Part shown: in pieces, positions 18,663 through 27,568 of the stretch
Numbering within the stretch: position 1 is the first letter of the stretch
How the letters are laid out: the number at the start of each line of letters is the position of its first letter
Source of the DNA: Chloroflexota bacterium
GTDB taxonomy: Bacteria; Chloroflexota; Limnocylindria; QHBO01
Length of the DNA stretch: 34,761 nt
NCBI GenBank assembly: GCA_013816405.1
Contig: JACDEL010000027.1
Coordinates: 1-34,761, forward strand
Direction: 5' to 3'
Made by a program: the position numbers and the translations under genes
The notes under the pieces: model-generated
What the model saw: the letters and a program-made list of their open reading frames with translations, nothing else
Told to the model about the DNA's origin: nothing
Databases searched by the model: none

Positions 18663-19628
18663 GTGTTCACGTGGAGCGGGCTCAGCTCGCCCACCTACGA
18701 CTCCATCGCCAACCTGCAGGTCTCCGGCATGACTATCGTCGTGGTGGCGGCGGTCCTGGCGGGACTGATGGGCATCCTTCGCATTCAGCAGGCCGCTGCA
18801 GAAGCGGGCCGCGACCCGTCATTCGACGGCTTCGAGGACCTGGGCCTCGACGAGTTCGAAGCCGATTCGAGTGAGGGGCTGGGCCTGGTCGGCCAGCTGG
18901 TGCGACATCTGCTGGCCATCTTCCTGCTGGGTGGCCTGATGACCGGCTTCCTCGACCTTGCGATCATCGGCGGCGTGGCGCTCCTTTCGCAGCCGATCGC
19001 CAGCCGCGTCCTGCGCAACGACCGGTTCCGCAACCTCCTGCGCGGCATCCCCTGGGTCATCCGCTTCGTCGTGGGCTTTGGCCTCACCTATGTGATCGGC
19101 TATGTCATCAACACCGTTCGCTATGAGCCGCTGGCGCGGTCCGAGTTCTTCCCGCTGGTGCTGACGGTCGCGTTCGGACTGCTCATCTTCCAGGTGCTGC
19201 TCAGCGACGCCGATGCCGATGCCGATACCGATGACGACGAGGGTGAAGAGGAGGCCTCGGCGCCGAGTGCTAAGGGAGAGCCATCGGCCGGCGGCGTGGT
19301 CGGTGCCGCGCTGGTCATCTTCGCGGTCGGCGCGATGCTGCAGCTCGCATTGCCGGCGGTGGCGTTTGCCGACAACTGCTCCGGCCTGCTCGATTGCAAT
19401 GCGACGATCGGAGCGGCGGCGGCCGCAGCCGCCGGGGCAGCCGCTGCCGCAACTGGAGCGGCAGCGAGCCGCAATCAGAACAGGAACAAGAGGCGCAGGA
19501 AGAAGCGCAGGAAGAAGGAGCCGGAGGTAGAGCTCACCGTCGGCGAGCCCACGCGTGTGCCGCCCGAGGACGATTTCACCATCGGCGAGCCGCGACGCGT
19601 GCCACCCGATACCGGGCCTGAGAACTGA
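18663..19628 (+). pseudogene. Polytopic membrane protein of unknown function, 3' part with polyalanine, basic and repeat tail
   Basis: In frame with the previous feature; a GTG at 18663 is the first possible restart. It encodes 321 residues with further hydrophobic segments (MTIVVVAAVLAGLMGI, LLAIFLLGGLMTGFLDLAII, FVVGFGLTYVIGYVI, LVLTVAFGLLIFQVLL, AALVIFAVGAMLQLALPAV). Between them lies an acidic loop encoded by a short tandem repeat (DADADADTDDDEGEEE, from 19206). After the last helix come a Cys pair (DNCSGLLDCN), a polyalanine stretch, a very basic run (NKRRRKKRRKKEPE) and two 14-residue repeats of the form LTVGEPTRVPPEDD / FTIGEPRRVPPDTG at 19533-19616. No enzymatic motif is visible; a scaffold or envelope role is a guess. 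Confidence 0.7.
19533..19616 (+). repeat. Two tandem 14-residue (42-base) repeats at a protein C-terminus
   Basis: The units encode [L/F]T[V/I]GEP[T/R]RVPP followed by acidic residues, with an exact period of 42 bases starting at 19533 and 19575. Third-position differences between copies mean the duplication is not recent. Each copy begins with an exposed Thr in an acidic/proline context. Confidence 0.6.
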
Positions 19629-19629
19629 C

Positions 19630-19695
19630 TCAGCGGCGCTCTCGATCGGCGTCGGCGAGGACGACATCTCGGAGCCGTACACGGTCAGAATTCAT
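19630..19695 (-). pseudogene. Probable relic: 5' end of a GNAT acetyltransferase gene coupled to mfd
   Basis: ATG 19695 overlaps the mfd stop in an ATGA arrangement. The 21-codon frame begins MNSDRVRLRDVVLADAD, which is how many GNAT acetyltransferases begin, but ends at TGA 19630-19632, two bases from the end of the opposing membrane-protein gene. No GNAT-like sequence continues in any frame beyond that point. I infer that a gene once downstream of mfd was cut off by a rearrangement; a functional 21-residue peptide is less likely. Confidence 0.4.
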
Positions 19696-22600
19696 GTCTG
19701 CGCGGCTGGCTCGCCCAGCGCAGCGAGCGCACGCACGGCGGTGTCGACCGGGTCGCGCCCGTGCGGCACCGGGATCCGCACCTGGTTCGACGCGGCGACA
19801 GGCCGGAAGCCCGCCAGCGTCAACGCCCGAACGACCACCTCGCGGTCGTAGCGCGGCCACTTGAGGGTGACCCGCCCCGTCTCCGCCCGCACTTCGGGCA
19901 CCCCGGCCTGTTCGGCGGCCATCCGGACGGCGACCGCCCGGAAGAGCCCCTCGACCGGCTCGGGGGCCGGTCCGAATCGGTCCCGCAGCTCTGCCCGCAG
20001 CGCTGCCACATCGGCCTCGCTGTGGATCGCAGCGAAGCGGCGATAGGCCTCCAGCTTCGCCCCGGCATCGGCGATGAAGTCATCGGGCAGGTACGCGGAT
20101 CCGGGCAGGTCAAGGCGCACGCCAGCAGGCTCGGGTTCAATTGCGCGCCCACGCCCCGCTTCGACCGCCTCGGCCAGCATGCGGGTGTACAGCTCGAAGC
20201 CGACAGCGGCCATGAACCCGTGCTGCTCGGCGCCCAGGATGTTGCCGGCACCGCGGATCTCGAGGTCGGAGAGCGCGATCTGGTAGCCCGCACCCAGGTC
20301 GGAGGCGGAGAAGATCGCATGGAGCCGCTTGCGCGCGACAGCGGAGAGCGGCTGCCCGCGCCGGTGCAGCAGATAAGCGTAGGCGCGCCGGTCGGAGCGG
20401 CCCACCCGGCCGCGGAGCTGGTAGAGCTGCGCCAGGCCGAGCGTATCGGCGCGCGCGATGATGATCGTGTTGGCGTTCGGGATGTCGAGCCCCGACTCGA
20501 TGATGGTGGTGCACACCAGGACGTCGAAGCGGCCCGCGTCGTAGTCGAGCATCACCCGTTCGAGCATCCCCTCCGCCATCTGTCCATGGCCGATGGCGAC
20601 CTTGGCCCGCGGCACCAGGCGCCGCACCCGCTCGGCGGCCGCCTCGATCGTCTCCACCCGGTTGTGGACGTAGAAGACCTGTCCGCCACGGTCCAGCTCG
20701 CGGTTGATGGCGTCGCGCACCAGGCCATCGTCGTCCTCCGCGATGCGGGTCAGGATCGGCAGCCTCGCCTCCGGGGGCGTCTCGATCACCGACAGGTCGC
20801 GGATCCCGACCAGGGAGAGGTGCAGTGTGCGCGGGATCGGCGTGGCCGAAAGGGTCAACACGTCGACCTCGCGCCGCATCGACTTGATGCGCTCCTTGTG
20901 GCCGACCCCGAAGCGCTGCTCCTCGTCGACAACCAGCAGCCCAAGGTCGGCGAAGGCGATGTCCCGACTGAGGATCCGATGCGTCCCGATCAGGATGTCG
21001 ACCTCTCCCCCGGCGGTGGCCTCCACGATCCGGGCCTGTTCGGCCTTGCCGACGAAGCGGCTCAGCATCTCGACCCGCACCGGGAACGGCGCGAGGCGGC
21101 GCCGGAACGTGCCGAGGTGCTGCTGCGCCAGCACGGTGGTCGGGACGAGGATCGCCACCTGCTTGCCGTCCTGCACGGCCTTGAAGGCAGCGCGCAGCGC
21201 CACCTCGGTCTTGCCATAGCCGACATCGCCGCACACCAGCCGATCCATCGGCCTGCGACGCAGCATGTCCGCCTTAACCTCCTGGATGGTCCGCTCCTGG
21301 TCCTTTGTTTCGGTGTATGGGAATGCCTCCTCCAGCTCGCGCTGCCAGGTCGTGTCCGGCGAGAAGCTGAACCCCGGCGCCGATGCCCGTGCGGCATAGA
21401 TGGCCAGCAGATCCTCCGCGAGCTCCGCCACGGCGCGACGTACCCGGCCCTTGGTGCGCTCCCAATCGGTCCCGCCCAGGCGGGAGAGGGTCGGCGCCGG
21501 GCCGCCGCTGTAGCGCGTGATGCGCCCGATCTGGTCGGCCGGCAGGAAGATCTTGTCGTCACCGGCGAAGTCGAGCTGGAGGTACTCCTTGGTCGCTCCG
21601 CCGTACTGGCGCTGTGTCATGCCGGCGTAGCGGGCGATGCCGTGGTCGATATGCACCACGGCGTCGCCGACCGCCAGCTTCCCGATCAGGTCGCGCGTCA
21701 TGGAGCGCTTCGATGGGGTCAGGCGTCGAACCCGAGTGGCACCGAACAGCTCGCGGTCGGTGAGCAGCTGCAACCCCGAAGGAGCGTGCGTGAAACCGCC
21801 GGAGAGCGATCCATGGACAAGCCCGATGCCGCCTGGGAGTAGAGCCTCGGTCAGCTCAGCGACTGGCGCGACGGCACGGCCCTCCTCCTCGAGCAGCTCG
21901 CCGACGCGACTGGCCTGGTCGGTGGTGACCACCAGCCGTCTTCCCTCGGCCAGCTCGGCCAGCCACGAGCCGATGCGGTCGGCGCGGCCAGGCAGGGACG
22001 GCGCCGTGGCGTAGCCGGCATCTGCGCCCCCCTCGTCGAGCACCTCGGCGGCGCGCGCCTCGAGGACGGCGAGCGCGACGCCGGCTTCGTATGGCAGCGG
22101 CCAGGCATCCGGGAGCTCGCCCGACGCGATCAGGCCCGCGCGACGCTCGGTGGCCTGCAGGTCCAGGTCACCAGCGATCGCGCGCAGCTCGGAGGGGTCG
22201 GTGAGCACGACATGCGCCGGCGGCGGGATGTGCTCAGCGGCAGGCCCGGCGGTGAGCAGAGCCGCCCACGTCTCGGCGGCCTCCGCAACGTCGCCCTGCT
22301 CGAGTCGCACGAGGTCGGCCTGCAGGGCATCCGAGGGGAGGCTCGGTGCCCGGCCGGCGAGGGCGTCCCAGCCATCGGCGGGGAGAAATTCGCTCGCCGG
22401 CAAGAGCACTGCCCGCTCCAGACGGCGCCGGCTGCCCTGGGTCATCGGGTCGAAGGCACGGATGGACTCAACCTCGTCGCCGAACAGCTCGAGCCGGAGC
22501 GGATCGGGCGCGCCGGGCGGCCAGATGTCGACGATTCCGCCCCGGTTGGCGAATTCGCCCACGCCGCTCACCTCGACCGCCGCCTCGTAGCCGCCGGCGA

Positions 22601-23084
22601 CCAGGGCGCCCAGCAGTGCCCGCTGCTCGATCCGCTCCCCGAGCCGCAGCGACACCCGCGCTGCCGCGAGCTGCTCCGGCGAGAGGGTCCGCTGCACCAG
22701 CGCCAGCAACGGAGCCACCACGACCAGGTGATGATGGCGCCCCGCCAGCAGGTCGAGGACCTCCAGCCGCTCTCCCGACTCATCGTGCTCGGGCAGGGCG
22801 CGCTCGAGCGGCAGCGCTGCGCGCTCCGAGAGGACGCGGACCATCCCGGCCGGCAGCCAGGCGGCGACGTCGTCGGCCAGTCGGTGCGCCTCCTCGTCGT
22901 TGCGCACCACCACGACCAGCGGCGCCAGCTCCGGAAGCCCACTCCTGCGCGCGGCCAGGTGTCCTGCGCGCGCGGCTGCTGGCACTCGGAGCGGATCCAG
23001 GGTGGCGGTCGGAAGGTGCGCCGCCAGCTGAGCGGACAGGACGGCGATGCGGCGATCAGCTCCGCTGCGAGTCGGGGAGGTCAC
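19692..23084 (-). CDS. mfd: Transcription-repair coupling factor
   Basis: A 1130-residue ATP-dependent translocase that removes RNA polymerase stalled at DNA lesions and recruits UvrA. In order: a UvrB-like N-terminal module, here including EFANRGGIVDIWPPGAPDPL; the RNA-polymerase-interacting CarD-like domain (GDAVVHIDHGIARYAGM, near residue 470); and the RecG-like motor with Walker A GDVGYGKTEVALRAAF (near 619), DEEQRFGVGHKE (near 716), SATPIPRTLHLSL, and QLRGRVGRSDRRAYAYL. The C-terminal regulatory domain follows. Length is close to the family norm. The GTG start overlaps the pth stop (GTGA at 23081-23084), and its own stop overlaps the ATG of a relic frame. Confidence 0.97.
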   Translation of the reverse strand: MTSPTRSGADRRIAVLSAQLAAHLPTATLDPLRVPAAARAGHLAARRSGLPELAPLVVVVRNDEEAHRLADDVAAWLPAGMVRVLSERAALPLERALPEHDESGERLEVLDLLAGRHHHLVVVAPLLALVQRTLSPEQLAAARVSLRLGERIEQRALLGALVAGGYEAAVEVSGVGEFANRGGIVDIWPPGAPDPLRLELFGDEVESIRAFDPMTQGSRRRLERAVLLPASEFLPADGWDALAGRAPSLPSDALQADLVRLEQGDVAEAAETWAALLTAGPAAEHIPPPAHVVLTDPSELRAIAGDLDLQATERRAGLIASGELPDAWPLPYEAGVALAVLEARAAEVLDEGGADAGYATAPSLPGRADRIGSWLAELAEGRRLVVTTDQASRVGELLEEEGRAVAPVAELTEALLPGGIGLVHGSLSGGFTHAPSGLQLLTDRELFGATRVRRLTPSKRSMTRDLIGKLAVGDAVVHIDHGIARYAGMTQRQYGGATKEYLQLDFAGDDKIFLPADQIGRITRYSGGPAPTLSRLGGTDWERTKGRVRRAVAELAEDLLAIYAARASAPGFSFSPDTTWQRELEEAFPYTETKDQERTIQEVKADMLRRRPMDRLVCGDVGYGKTEVALRAAFKAVQDGKQVAILVPTTVLAQQHLGTFRRRLAPFPVRVEMLSRFVGKAEQARIVEATAGGEVDILIGTHRILSRDIAFADLGLLVVDEEQRFGVGHKERIKSMRREVDVLTLSATPIPRTLHLSLVGIRDLSVIETPPEARLPILTRIAEDDDGLVRDAINRELDRGGQVFYVHNRVETIEAAAERVRRLVPRAKVAIGHGQMAEGMLERVMLDYDAGRFDVLVCTTIIESGLDIPNANTIIIARADTLGLAQLYQLRGRVGRSDRRAYAYLLHRRGQPLSAVARKRLHAIFSASDLGAGYQIALSDLEIRGAGNILGAEQHGFMAAVGFELYTRMLAEAVEAGRGRAIEPEPAGVRLDLPGSAYLPDDFIADAGAKLEAYRRFAAIHSEADVAALRAELRDRFGPAPEPVEGLFRAVAVRMAAEQAGVPEVRAETGRVTLKWPRYDREVVVRALTLAGFRPVAASNQVRIPVPHGRDPVDTAVRALAALGEPAAQT

Positions 23085-23668
23085 TCCGGGGCTTCGGCCA
23101 GGTCGAGGCCGTTGAACTCGCTCATGGCGACGTCGATCCCGTCGCGCAGCCAGCGCTCGGCGGCATCGGCACCGGTGGCGATCGCCTCGCTGGCGAGGGT
23201 CTTCTCCCCCGGCTTGAAGGTCGCCAGCACGTGGTCGACGAGCTCCCCGCCTCGCCCTATCCCGACCCGCAGCCGATTGAACTCATCGGTCCCCAGGGCG
23301 GCGATGATGTCGCGCAGCCCATTGTGCCCGCCCGCGGAGCCCGATCGCCGCAGGCGCACCTTGCCCAGTGGCAGGTCGGCATCGTCGGCAATCACCAGCA
23401 GGTCGGTGGTGGGATCGGCATCGGTCTGGCGCATGGCTGCCTTGAGCGCTGAGCCGGACAGGTTCATGAAGCGCTGCGGCTTCACGAGCAGCGCGCGGCC
23501 GATCGGGTCCGGCATGGACGCCTCCAGCACCGCTGCGCCGTCGCGGACGCGGCCGCTGCCGGTCAGGCCCCAGCGATCGGCGAGCAGGTCCACGACCCGG
23601 AAGCCGACGTTGTGGCGCGTGAGCAGGTAGCGCTCGCCCGGGTTGCCCAGGCCGCAGATGACCTTCAT
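23081..23668 (-). CDS. pth: Peptidyl-tRNA hydrolase
   Basis: A 195-residue enzyme that frees tRNA from prematurely released peptidyl-tRNA. The N-terminus MKVICGLGNPGERYLLTRHN contains the conserved Asn of LGNPG and the catalytic His of RHNVGF; VKPQRFMNLSGSAL, VIADDADLPLGKVRLR and GSAGGHNGLRDIIAALG are further family blocks. ATG 23668 starts exactly at the family N-terminus. It is followed with a 4-base overlap by mfd, a common neighbour of pth in many bacteria, and diverges from an FAD oxidoreductase 30 bases away. Confidence 0.97.
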   Translation of the reverse strand: MKVICGLGNPGERYLLTRHNVGFRVVDLLADRWGLTGSGRVRDGAAVLEASMPDPIGRALLVKPQRFMNLSGSALKAAMRQTDADPTTDLLVIADDADLPLGKVRLRRSGSAGGHNGLRDIIAALGTDEFNRLRVGIGRGGELVDHVLATFKPGEKTLASEAIATGADAAERWLRDGIDVAMSEFNGLDLAEAPE

Positions 23669-23698
23669 GCGCGGCCGATGGTGGCACAATCCGCCGGA

Positions 23699-24841
23699 AT
23701 GTCGCGCTCCCCAGACGTCGCCGTCATCGGCGGCGGGATCATCGGCTGCTCGGCCGCCGCCATCCTTGCCGAGCGCGGTGCGACCGTCGTGCTGTTCGAG
23801 GCCACCGCCATCGGCGCCGGGGCATCCGGCCGCAACCTGGGCGCCATCCAGCACCCCTTCGACCCTATCCTCGCACCCCTGTACCACGCCAGCCTGGAGC
23901 ACTACCGCCGGCTTGCCGTCACCGACGAGGCATTCGCGATCCCCGATCAGCCGGTCGGCGTCCTGATGCTGAACCGCGACGCCGATGCCTCGCGGCGCCA
24001 GGTCGAGCTGCTGTCCGCCGTTGCCGACCTCGACGTTGAATTCATGGGTGCCGATGCCGTGGCCGCCGCCGAGCCATCCCTGGTGCCGGGCTTCGCCGCC
24101 TGTCGCCTGGCCACCGGCTACCCGATCCCGCCCGCCTCGGCCACCGCCGCCTTCAGCCGGCTGGCAGCGCAACGCGGTGCCGAGCTCCGTGTCGGAGCGG
24201 CAGCCGAATTGTGGATCGAGGATGGGGTGGCGAGAGGCGTCACGATCGCAGGCGGCACGCACCACGCCGCCGGCGCGGTGCTCATCGCCGCCGGCCCTTG
24301 GTCGCCGCCGCTCGTCGATCCTGCAGGCACCTGGCGACCGATCACCCGTACCTGGGGCGTGACGATGCAGCTCGAGCTGGGCGATGCGGCACCGCACCAC
24401 GTCATCGAGGAGGACGAGGTGGACGCCGTCAACCGGCCGCTCGTGGCCGCGGCGCGGGCCGCGGAGGGCGAGCCGGAGGCCGACCCTCCGACCATCTTCA
24501 CGGTGGCCAGCGCAGCGGGCATCTCGACCCTTGGCTCCGCCTTCCTGCCGCACGAGCCAGATCCCGCCCGTATCGCGCGGCTGCTGATCGAGCGCGGGTC
24601 GCGCTACCTGCCGGCGCTCGGCAGCGCTCCCGTGCGCGACGTGCGCGTCTGCGCCCGGCCACAGTCGGCCGACAGCCGCCCCTTCATCGGACCGGTCCCG
24701 GGCACGGATGGCCTGTTCGTGTGCGCTGGCCACGGTCCCTGGGGTATCTCGACCGGACCGGGGTCGGCGACTCTCGTGGCCGACGCAATCCTCAGCGGGG
24801 CAGCCGTGCCAGGCGAGCTCGCGGCAGACCGGGGGATCTAG
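23699..24841 (+). CDS. FAD-dependent amino-acid/glycine-oxidase-type oxidoreductase (DAO family)
   Basis: A 380-residue flavoprotein of the D-amino-acid-oxidase superfamily. The dinucleotide-binding motif VAVIGGGIIGCSAAAILAER lies at the N-terminus, ending in the ribose-binding acidic residue of VVLFEA; ASGRNLGAIQHPFDP follows. The C-terminal FAD-contact segment is RPQSADSRPFIGPVPGTDG then AGHGPWGISTGPGSATLVAD, typical of this fold. The oxidised substrate (an amine, amino acid or hydroxy acid) cannot be assigned. I chose ATG 23699; in-frame ATG 23678 and GTG 23681 are alternatives. CACAAT at 23685-23690 may be a -10 giving a leaderless message. It converges on ybeY with a shared CTAG stop. 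Confidence 0.88.
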   Translation: MSRSPDVAVIGGGIIGCSAAAILAERGATVVLFEATAIGAGASGRNLGAIQHPFDPILAPLYHASLEHYRRLAVTDEAFAIPDQPVGVLMLNRDADASRRQVELLSAVADLDVEFMGADAVAAAEPSLVPGFAACRLATGYPIPPASATAAFSRLAAQRGAELRVGAAAELWIEDGVARGVTIAGGTHHAAGAVLIAAGPWSPPLVDPAGTWRPITRTWGVTMQLELGDAAPHHVIEEDEVDAVNRPLVAAARAAEGEPEADPPTIFTVASAAGISTLGSAFLPHEPDPARIARLLIERGSRYLPALGSAPVRDVRVCARPQSADSRPFIGPVPGTDGLFVCAGHGPWGISTGPGSATLVADAILSGAAVPGELAADRGI

Positions 24842-25425
24842 GCGCCGGCCGAGACCGTGTTGGCCGGCCTGTCGAATAGCGAGCCGGGCCGCCAGCCCAC
24901 GTCGGCGTGGCGCTTGTGCAGCTGCGCCAGCACCTTGCGCTCGATGGCTCGCATCGCCGCCTCGTCCTCGATCTCCACGTGGTCATAGCCGACGAGGTGC
25001 AGCACCCCATGCACTGCCAGCAGCGCGATCTCCTGGGCTGGGCTCCAACCGCCGTCCACCGCCTGGCGAACGGCCTGGTCCACGTCGATGACGACGTCGC
25101 CGAGCAGGAGGCCGCCGGGCGGAGTTCCGGCATCTTCATCGGCCAGGTGGGAATGCCCCATGTCGACCGACCACTCGTGGAGGGGGAAGGCCAGCACGTC
25201 GGTCGGGCCACGCTCGCCCATGTGGTCGAAGTTGAGGTGGGTCATCTCCTCGTCGCCGCATAGCGTCAGCTCGATCTCAACGTCCCGGGAGCCTATCGCC
25301 GCTTCGGCGGTCTCGCTCAGCGCCGACTCGACGAGCCTGTGAAATGCGTCGGAGGTCTGGGGCTCCATCGCGGCGATCAGCCGATCCTGGCTGATCCGAT
25401 GATGGAAGGTGACGACGCAGGCCAT
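24838..25425 (-). CDS. ybeY: Endoribonuclease YbeY (rRNA maturation factor)
   Basis: A 195-residue metal-dependent RNase involved in 16S rRNA 3'-end maturation and ribosome quality control. The zinc-binding triad motif is seen as LAVHGVLHLVGYDHVEIEDE, and TDVLAFPLHEWS plus GDVVIDVDQA are the usual upstream blocks. The family is typically 150-180 residues; the extra ~20 lie at both ends. ATG 25425 is 31 bases after the pgpH stop, preserving the widespread pgpH-ybeY pairing. Its TAG shares the palindromic CTAG 24838-24841 with the converging oxidoreductase gene. Confidence 0.95.
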   Translation of the reverse strand: MACVVTFHHRISQDRLIAAMEPQTSDAFHRLVESALSETAEAAIGSRDVEIELTLCGDEEMTHLNFDHMGERGPTDVLAFPLHEWSVDMGHSHLADEDAGTPPGGLLLGDVVIDVDQAVRQAVDGGWSPAQEIALLAVHGVLHLVGYDHVEIEDEAAMRAIERKVLAQLHKRHADVGWRPGSLFDRPANTVSAGA

Positions 25426-25456
25426 GGCGCCATCCTAGGCGCAGCTGGGGCGGGGC

Positions 25457-27565
25457 TCAAGCCTCTCGTTCCTGCTCCAGCGGCACGACGTTATCGGGGT
25501 ACTGGATGCGGGTGTGGTACATGCCCAACAACTGCTGGACGAAGGCTTCCTTGATCTGCGAAAGGTTGCGCAGCGTCAGCTCCGCCTCGTCGAGCTGACC
25601 ATCCTCGACCCGCGCGTCGACGATGCGATTGACCATGTCCCGGATCGAGACCTCGTCCTTCTCCTCCAATGACCGGACCGATGCCTCGACGCCATCGGCC
25701 AGCATCAGGATGGCCGCCTCGCGGCTCTGCGGCTTCGGGCCTGGATAGCGATACCGATCGCGCGCGGCTACCTCCTCTTCGCCGCCCAGCTCACGAAGCG
25801 CCTTCCCGTAAAAGTAGCTCATGACGCTCGTGCCATGGTGCTGCGGGATGAAGCCGATGATCTGCACCGGTAGGCCGAACTCGTAGCCCAGGTCGATCCC
25901 GTCGCGCACGTGGCCGGCGATGATCCGGGCGCTCGACTCGGGGGTCAGGTCGTCGTGGATGTTGTGCGCCCCCGCCTGGTTCTCGATGAACGCCAGCGGG
26001 TTCTTCATCTTCCCGATGTCGTGGTAATAGGCGGCCACGCGGGCGAGCAGCGGGTCCGCGCCGATCGTCTCGGCCGCTCGCTCGGCGAGATTGCCGACCA
26101 TCACGCTGTGGTGGTACGTCCCCGGCGTCTCCATCAGCAGCCGGCGCAGGAGGCGCGATGACGGGTTCGCCAGCTCGAGCAGCTGGAAGACGGTCATGAT
26201 CCCGAACAGGTTGCCCAGCACGGCGAACGAGCCGACCGCCAGGAAGACGGCCAGCGCAGCGTTCACCGAGCCGGCAGCCAGGCCCTGCAGGATGGCCGCC
26301 ACGTCGCGCTGCTCCATGAGGTTGAAGGCCGTCAGCACGACGACATTGGTAAGGCCGATGGCGACCCCCGCCCTCACGAACACGTTCAGCCTCTCGGCGC
26401 GCACGATCGTGATCACAGCGGCCAGTCCGCCGGCAAGCGTATACGCCGCCGGCGCGAAGGCATCCTGGTTCATGACCCCCGCCAGGGTTGCCAGAGCCAG
26501 CGCCATGGCCGCTCCCGCGGCGCCATCAAGCAGGATGGCCGTGAGCAGGACCGTCGCCGCGCTGGGGACGACGTAGGCCCAAAGCGTCCGGTCGGCAGCG
26601 ATGCGAAGCGCCACCGCGGTCCCGAGCAGGGCGAGCATGAAGAGGAGCAGCGAGCGGTTGCGGAACCAGATGGTCGGCTCGAAGCGCCACAGGAAGGCGA
26701 CCAGCAGCGAGGCGAGCAGGATGGCCACCAGGGCATGGCCGGCGAGGGTGGCGGCCTCCAGGCGCGGTCGGGTCAGGCCCAGCTGCTCGAGCTTCTCCAC
26801 GTCGAGCGTCGTGATCGGGTCGCCGTTTCGCACCACGATCTCGCCCTGGCGCACTTCGACGATGACGTCCACCACCGCGTTGCGGGCCGCTGCGCGGGCT
26901 GCGGCTGTCTTGGAAGCGGACAGCTGCGTGTTAGGCGCCACCTGGGCGGCGGCCAGGTCTCCGGCCAGCTCGCGCTGTGGTTGCGGAAGGTCGTTGGTGA
27001 TGTTGGTGCGCACCTGCTGCCTGGCCTCGGCCAGCTGGTCGTCGCGGACCGCGGCGGAGAGCGTCGTCTCCAGCACCTCGCGCCCCGCACCCGCAATGAG
27101 CGTCCAGTTGTCGATCGGGAGGGATGCCAGGAGCGCAACCTGGTCGTCGGCAAGAGAGGGAACCGCCGATGAGATCTGCTGGCGAACCTCGTCCACCATG
27201 ATCGTGCCTGCGTCGCGCTCGAGGAGGATGTTGCGGACCGCGCGCGTGATCTTGTCATATGCGACGAGCTGACGGTCACGGATGTCGGCGGGCGGGGCAA
27301 TCTGCTCGTAGACCGGTGCGACGGCGCTGGCCGCTGCTGCGCGGGCTGCCTCGGTCTGCGAGTCGCTGACGAAGCTGACCGTGCGGGGAGCGGTGATATC
27401 GGCCTGTGCGACGTCGCCAACCGAGAGGTTCACCCGGCCGCCGCCCACGTTGATGCTGAGGACGGCAAAGATGGCGACGGCCAGGAACCCGCCAACGATC
27501 GAGGCGCGGGCCCATGCCCCTCGCCCCGTGGATTCCGTCTGCGACAGCGTCCTGGGAATGAACAT
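25457..27565 (-). CDS. pgpH: 7TM-HD cyclic-di-AMP phosphodiesterase, PgpH type
   Basis: A 702-residue membrane protein. One N-terminal helix (ASIVGGFLAVAIFAVLSINV) precedes a long extracytoplasmic 7TMR-HDED domain (about residues 45-265, from VNLSVGDVAQADITAPRTVS), then seven transmembrane segments (about 275-470), and a cytoplasmic HD domain with HHSVMVGNLAERAAETIG, YYHDIGKMKNP (HD near residue 512), the HDD of HNIHDDLTPESS and PQHHGTSVMSYFY. Known PgpH proteins hydrolyse c-di-AMP to pApA; all visible metal ligands are kept. ATG 27565 is 3 bases after the yqeY stop, and ybeY follows, so the four-gene unit rpsU-yqeY-pgpH-ybeY is likely co-transcribed. Confidence 0.92.
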   Translation of the reverse strand: MFIPRTLSQTESTGRGAWARASIVGGFLAVAIFAVLSINVGGGRVNLSVGDVAQADITAPRTVSFVSDSQTEAARAAAASAVAPVYEQIAPPADIRDRQLVAYDKITRAVRNILLERDAGTIMVDEVRQQISSAVPSLADDQVALLASLPIDNWTLIAGAGREVLETTLSAAVRDDQLAEARQQVRTNITNDLPQPQRELAGDLAAAQVAPNTQLSASKTAAARAAARNAVVDVIVEVRQGEIVVRNGDPITTLDVEKLEQLGLTRPRLEAATLAGHALVAILLASLLVAFLWRFEPTIWFRNRSLLLFMLALLGTAVALRIAADRTLWAYVVPSAATVLLTAILLDGAAGAAMALALATLAGVMNQDAFAPAAYTLAGGLAAVITIVRAERLNVFVRAGVAIGLTNVVVLTAFNLMEQRDVAAILQGLAAGSVNAALAVFLAVGSFAVLGNLFGIMTVFQLLELANPSSRLLRRLLMETPGTYHHSVMVGNLAERAAETIGADPLLARVAAYYHDIGKMKNPLAFIENQAGAHNIHDDLTPESSARIIAGHVRDGIDLGYEFGLPVQIIGFIPQHHGTSVMSYFYGKALRELGGEEEVAARDRYRYPGPKPQSREAAILMLADGVEASVRSLEEKDEVSIRDMVNRIVDARVEDGQLDEAELTLRNLSQIKEAFVQQLLGMYHTRIQYPDNVVPLEQEREA

Positions 27566-27568
27566 CGG

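Noticed and set aside
19629-19691. Intrinsic terminators between convergent genes
   Set aside because: No hairpin with a T-run is present here or at the other convergent junctions; GC hairpins without T-runs were not called terminators.
19761-21842. A 693-codon plus-strand open frame opposite mfd
   Set aside because: A shadow of mfd: low-complexity His/Arg/Asp-rich sequence and no recognisable fold, while mfd motifs are intact on the minus strand.
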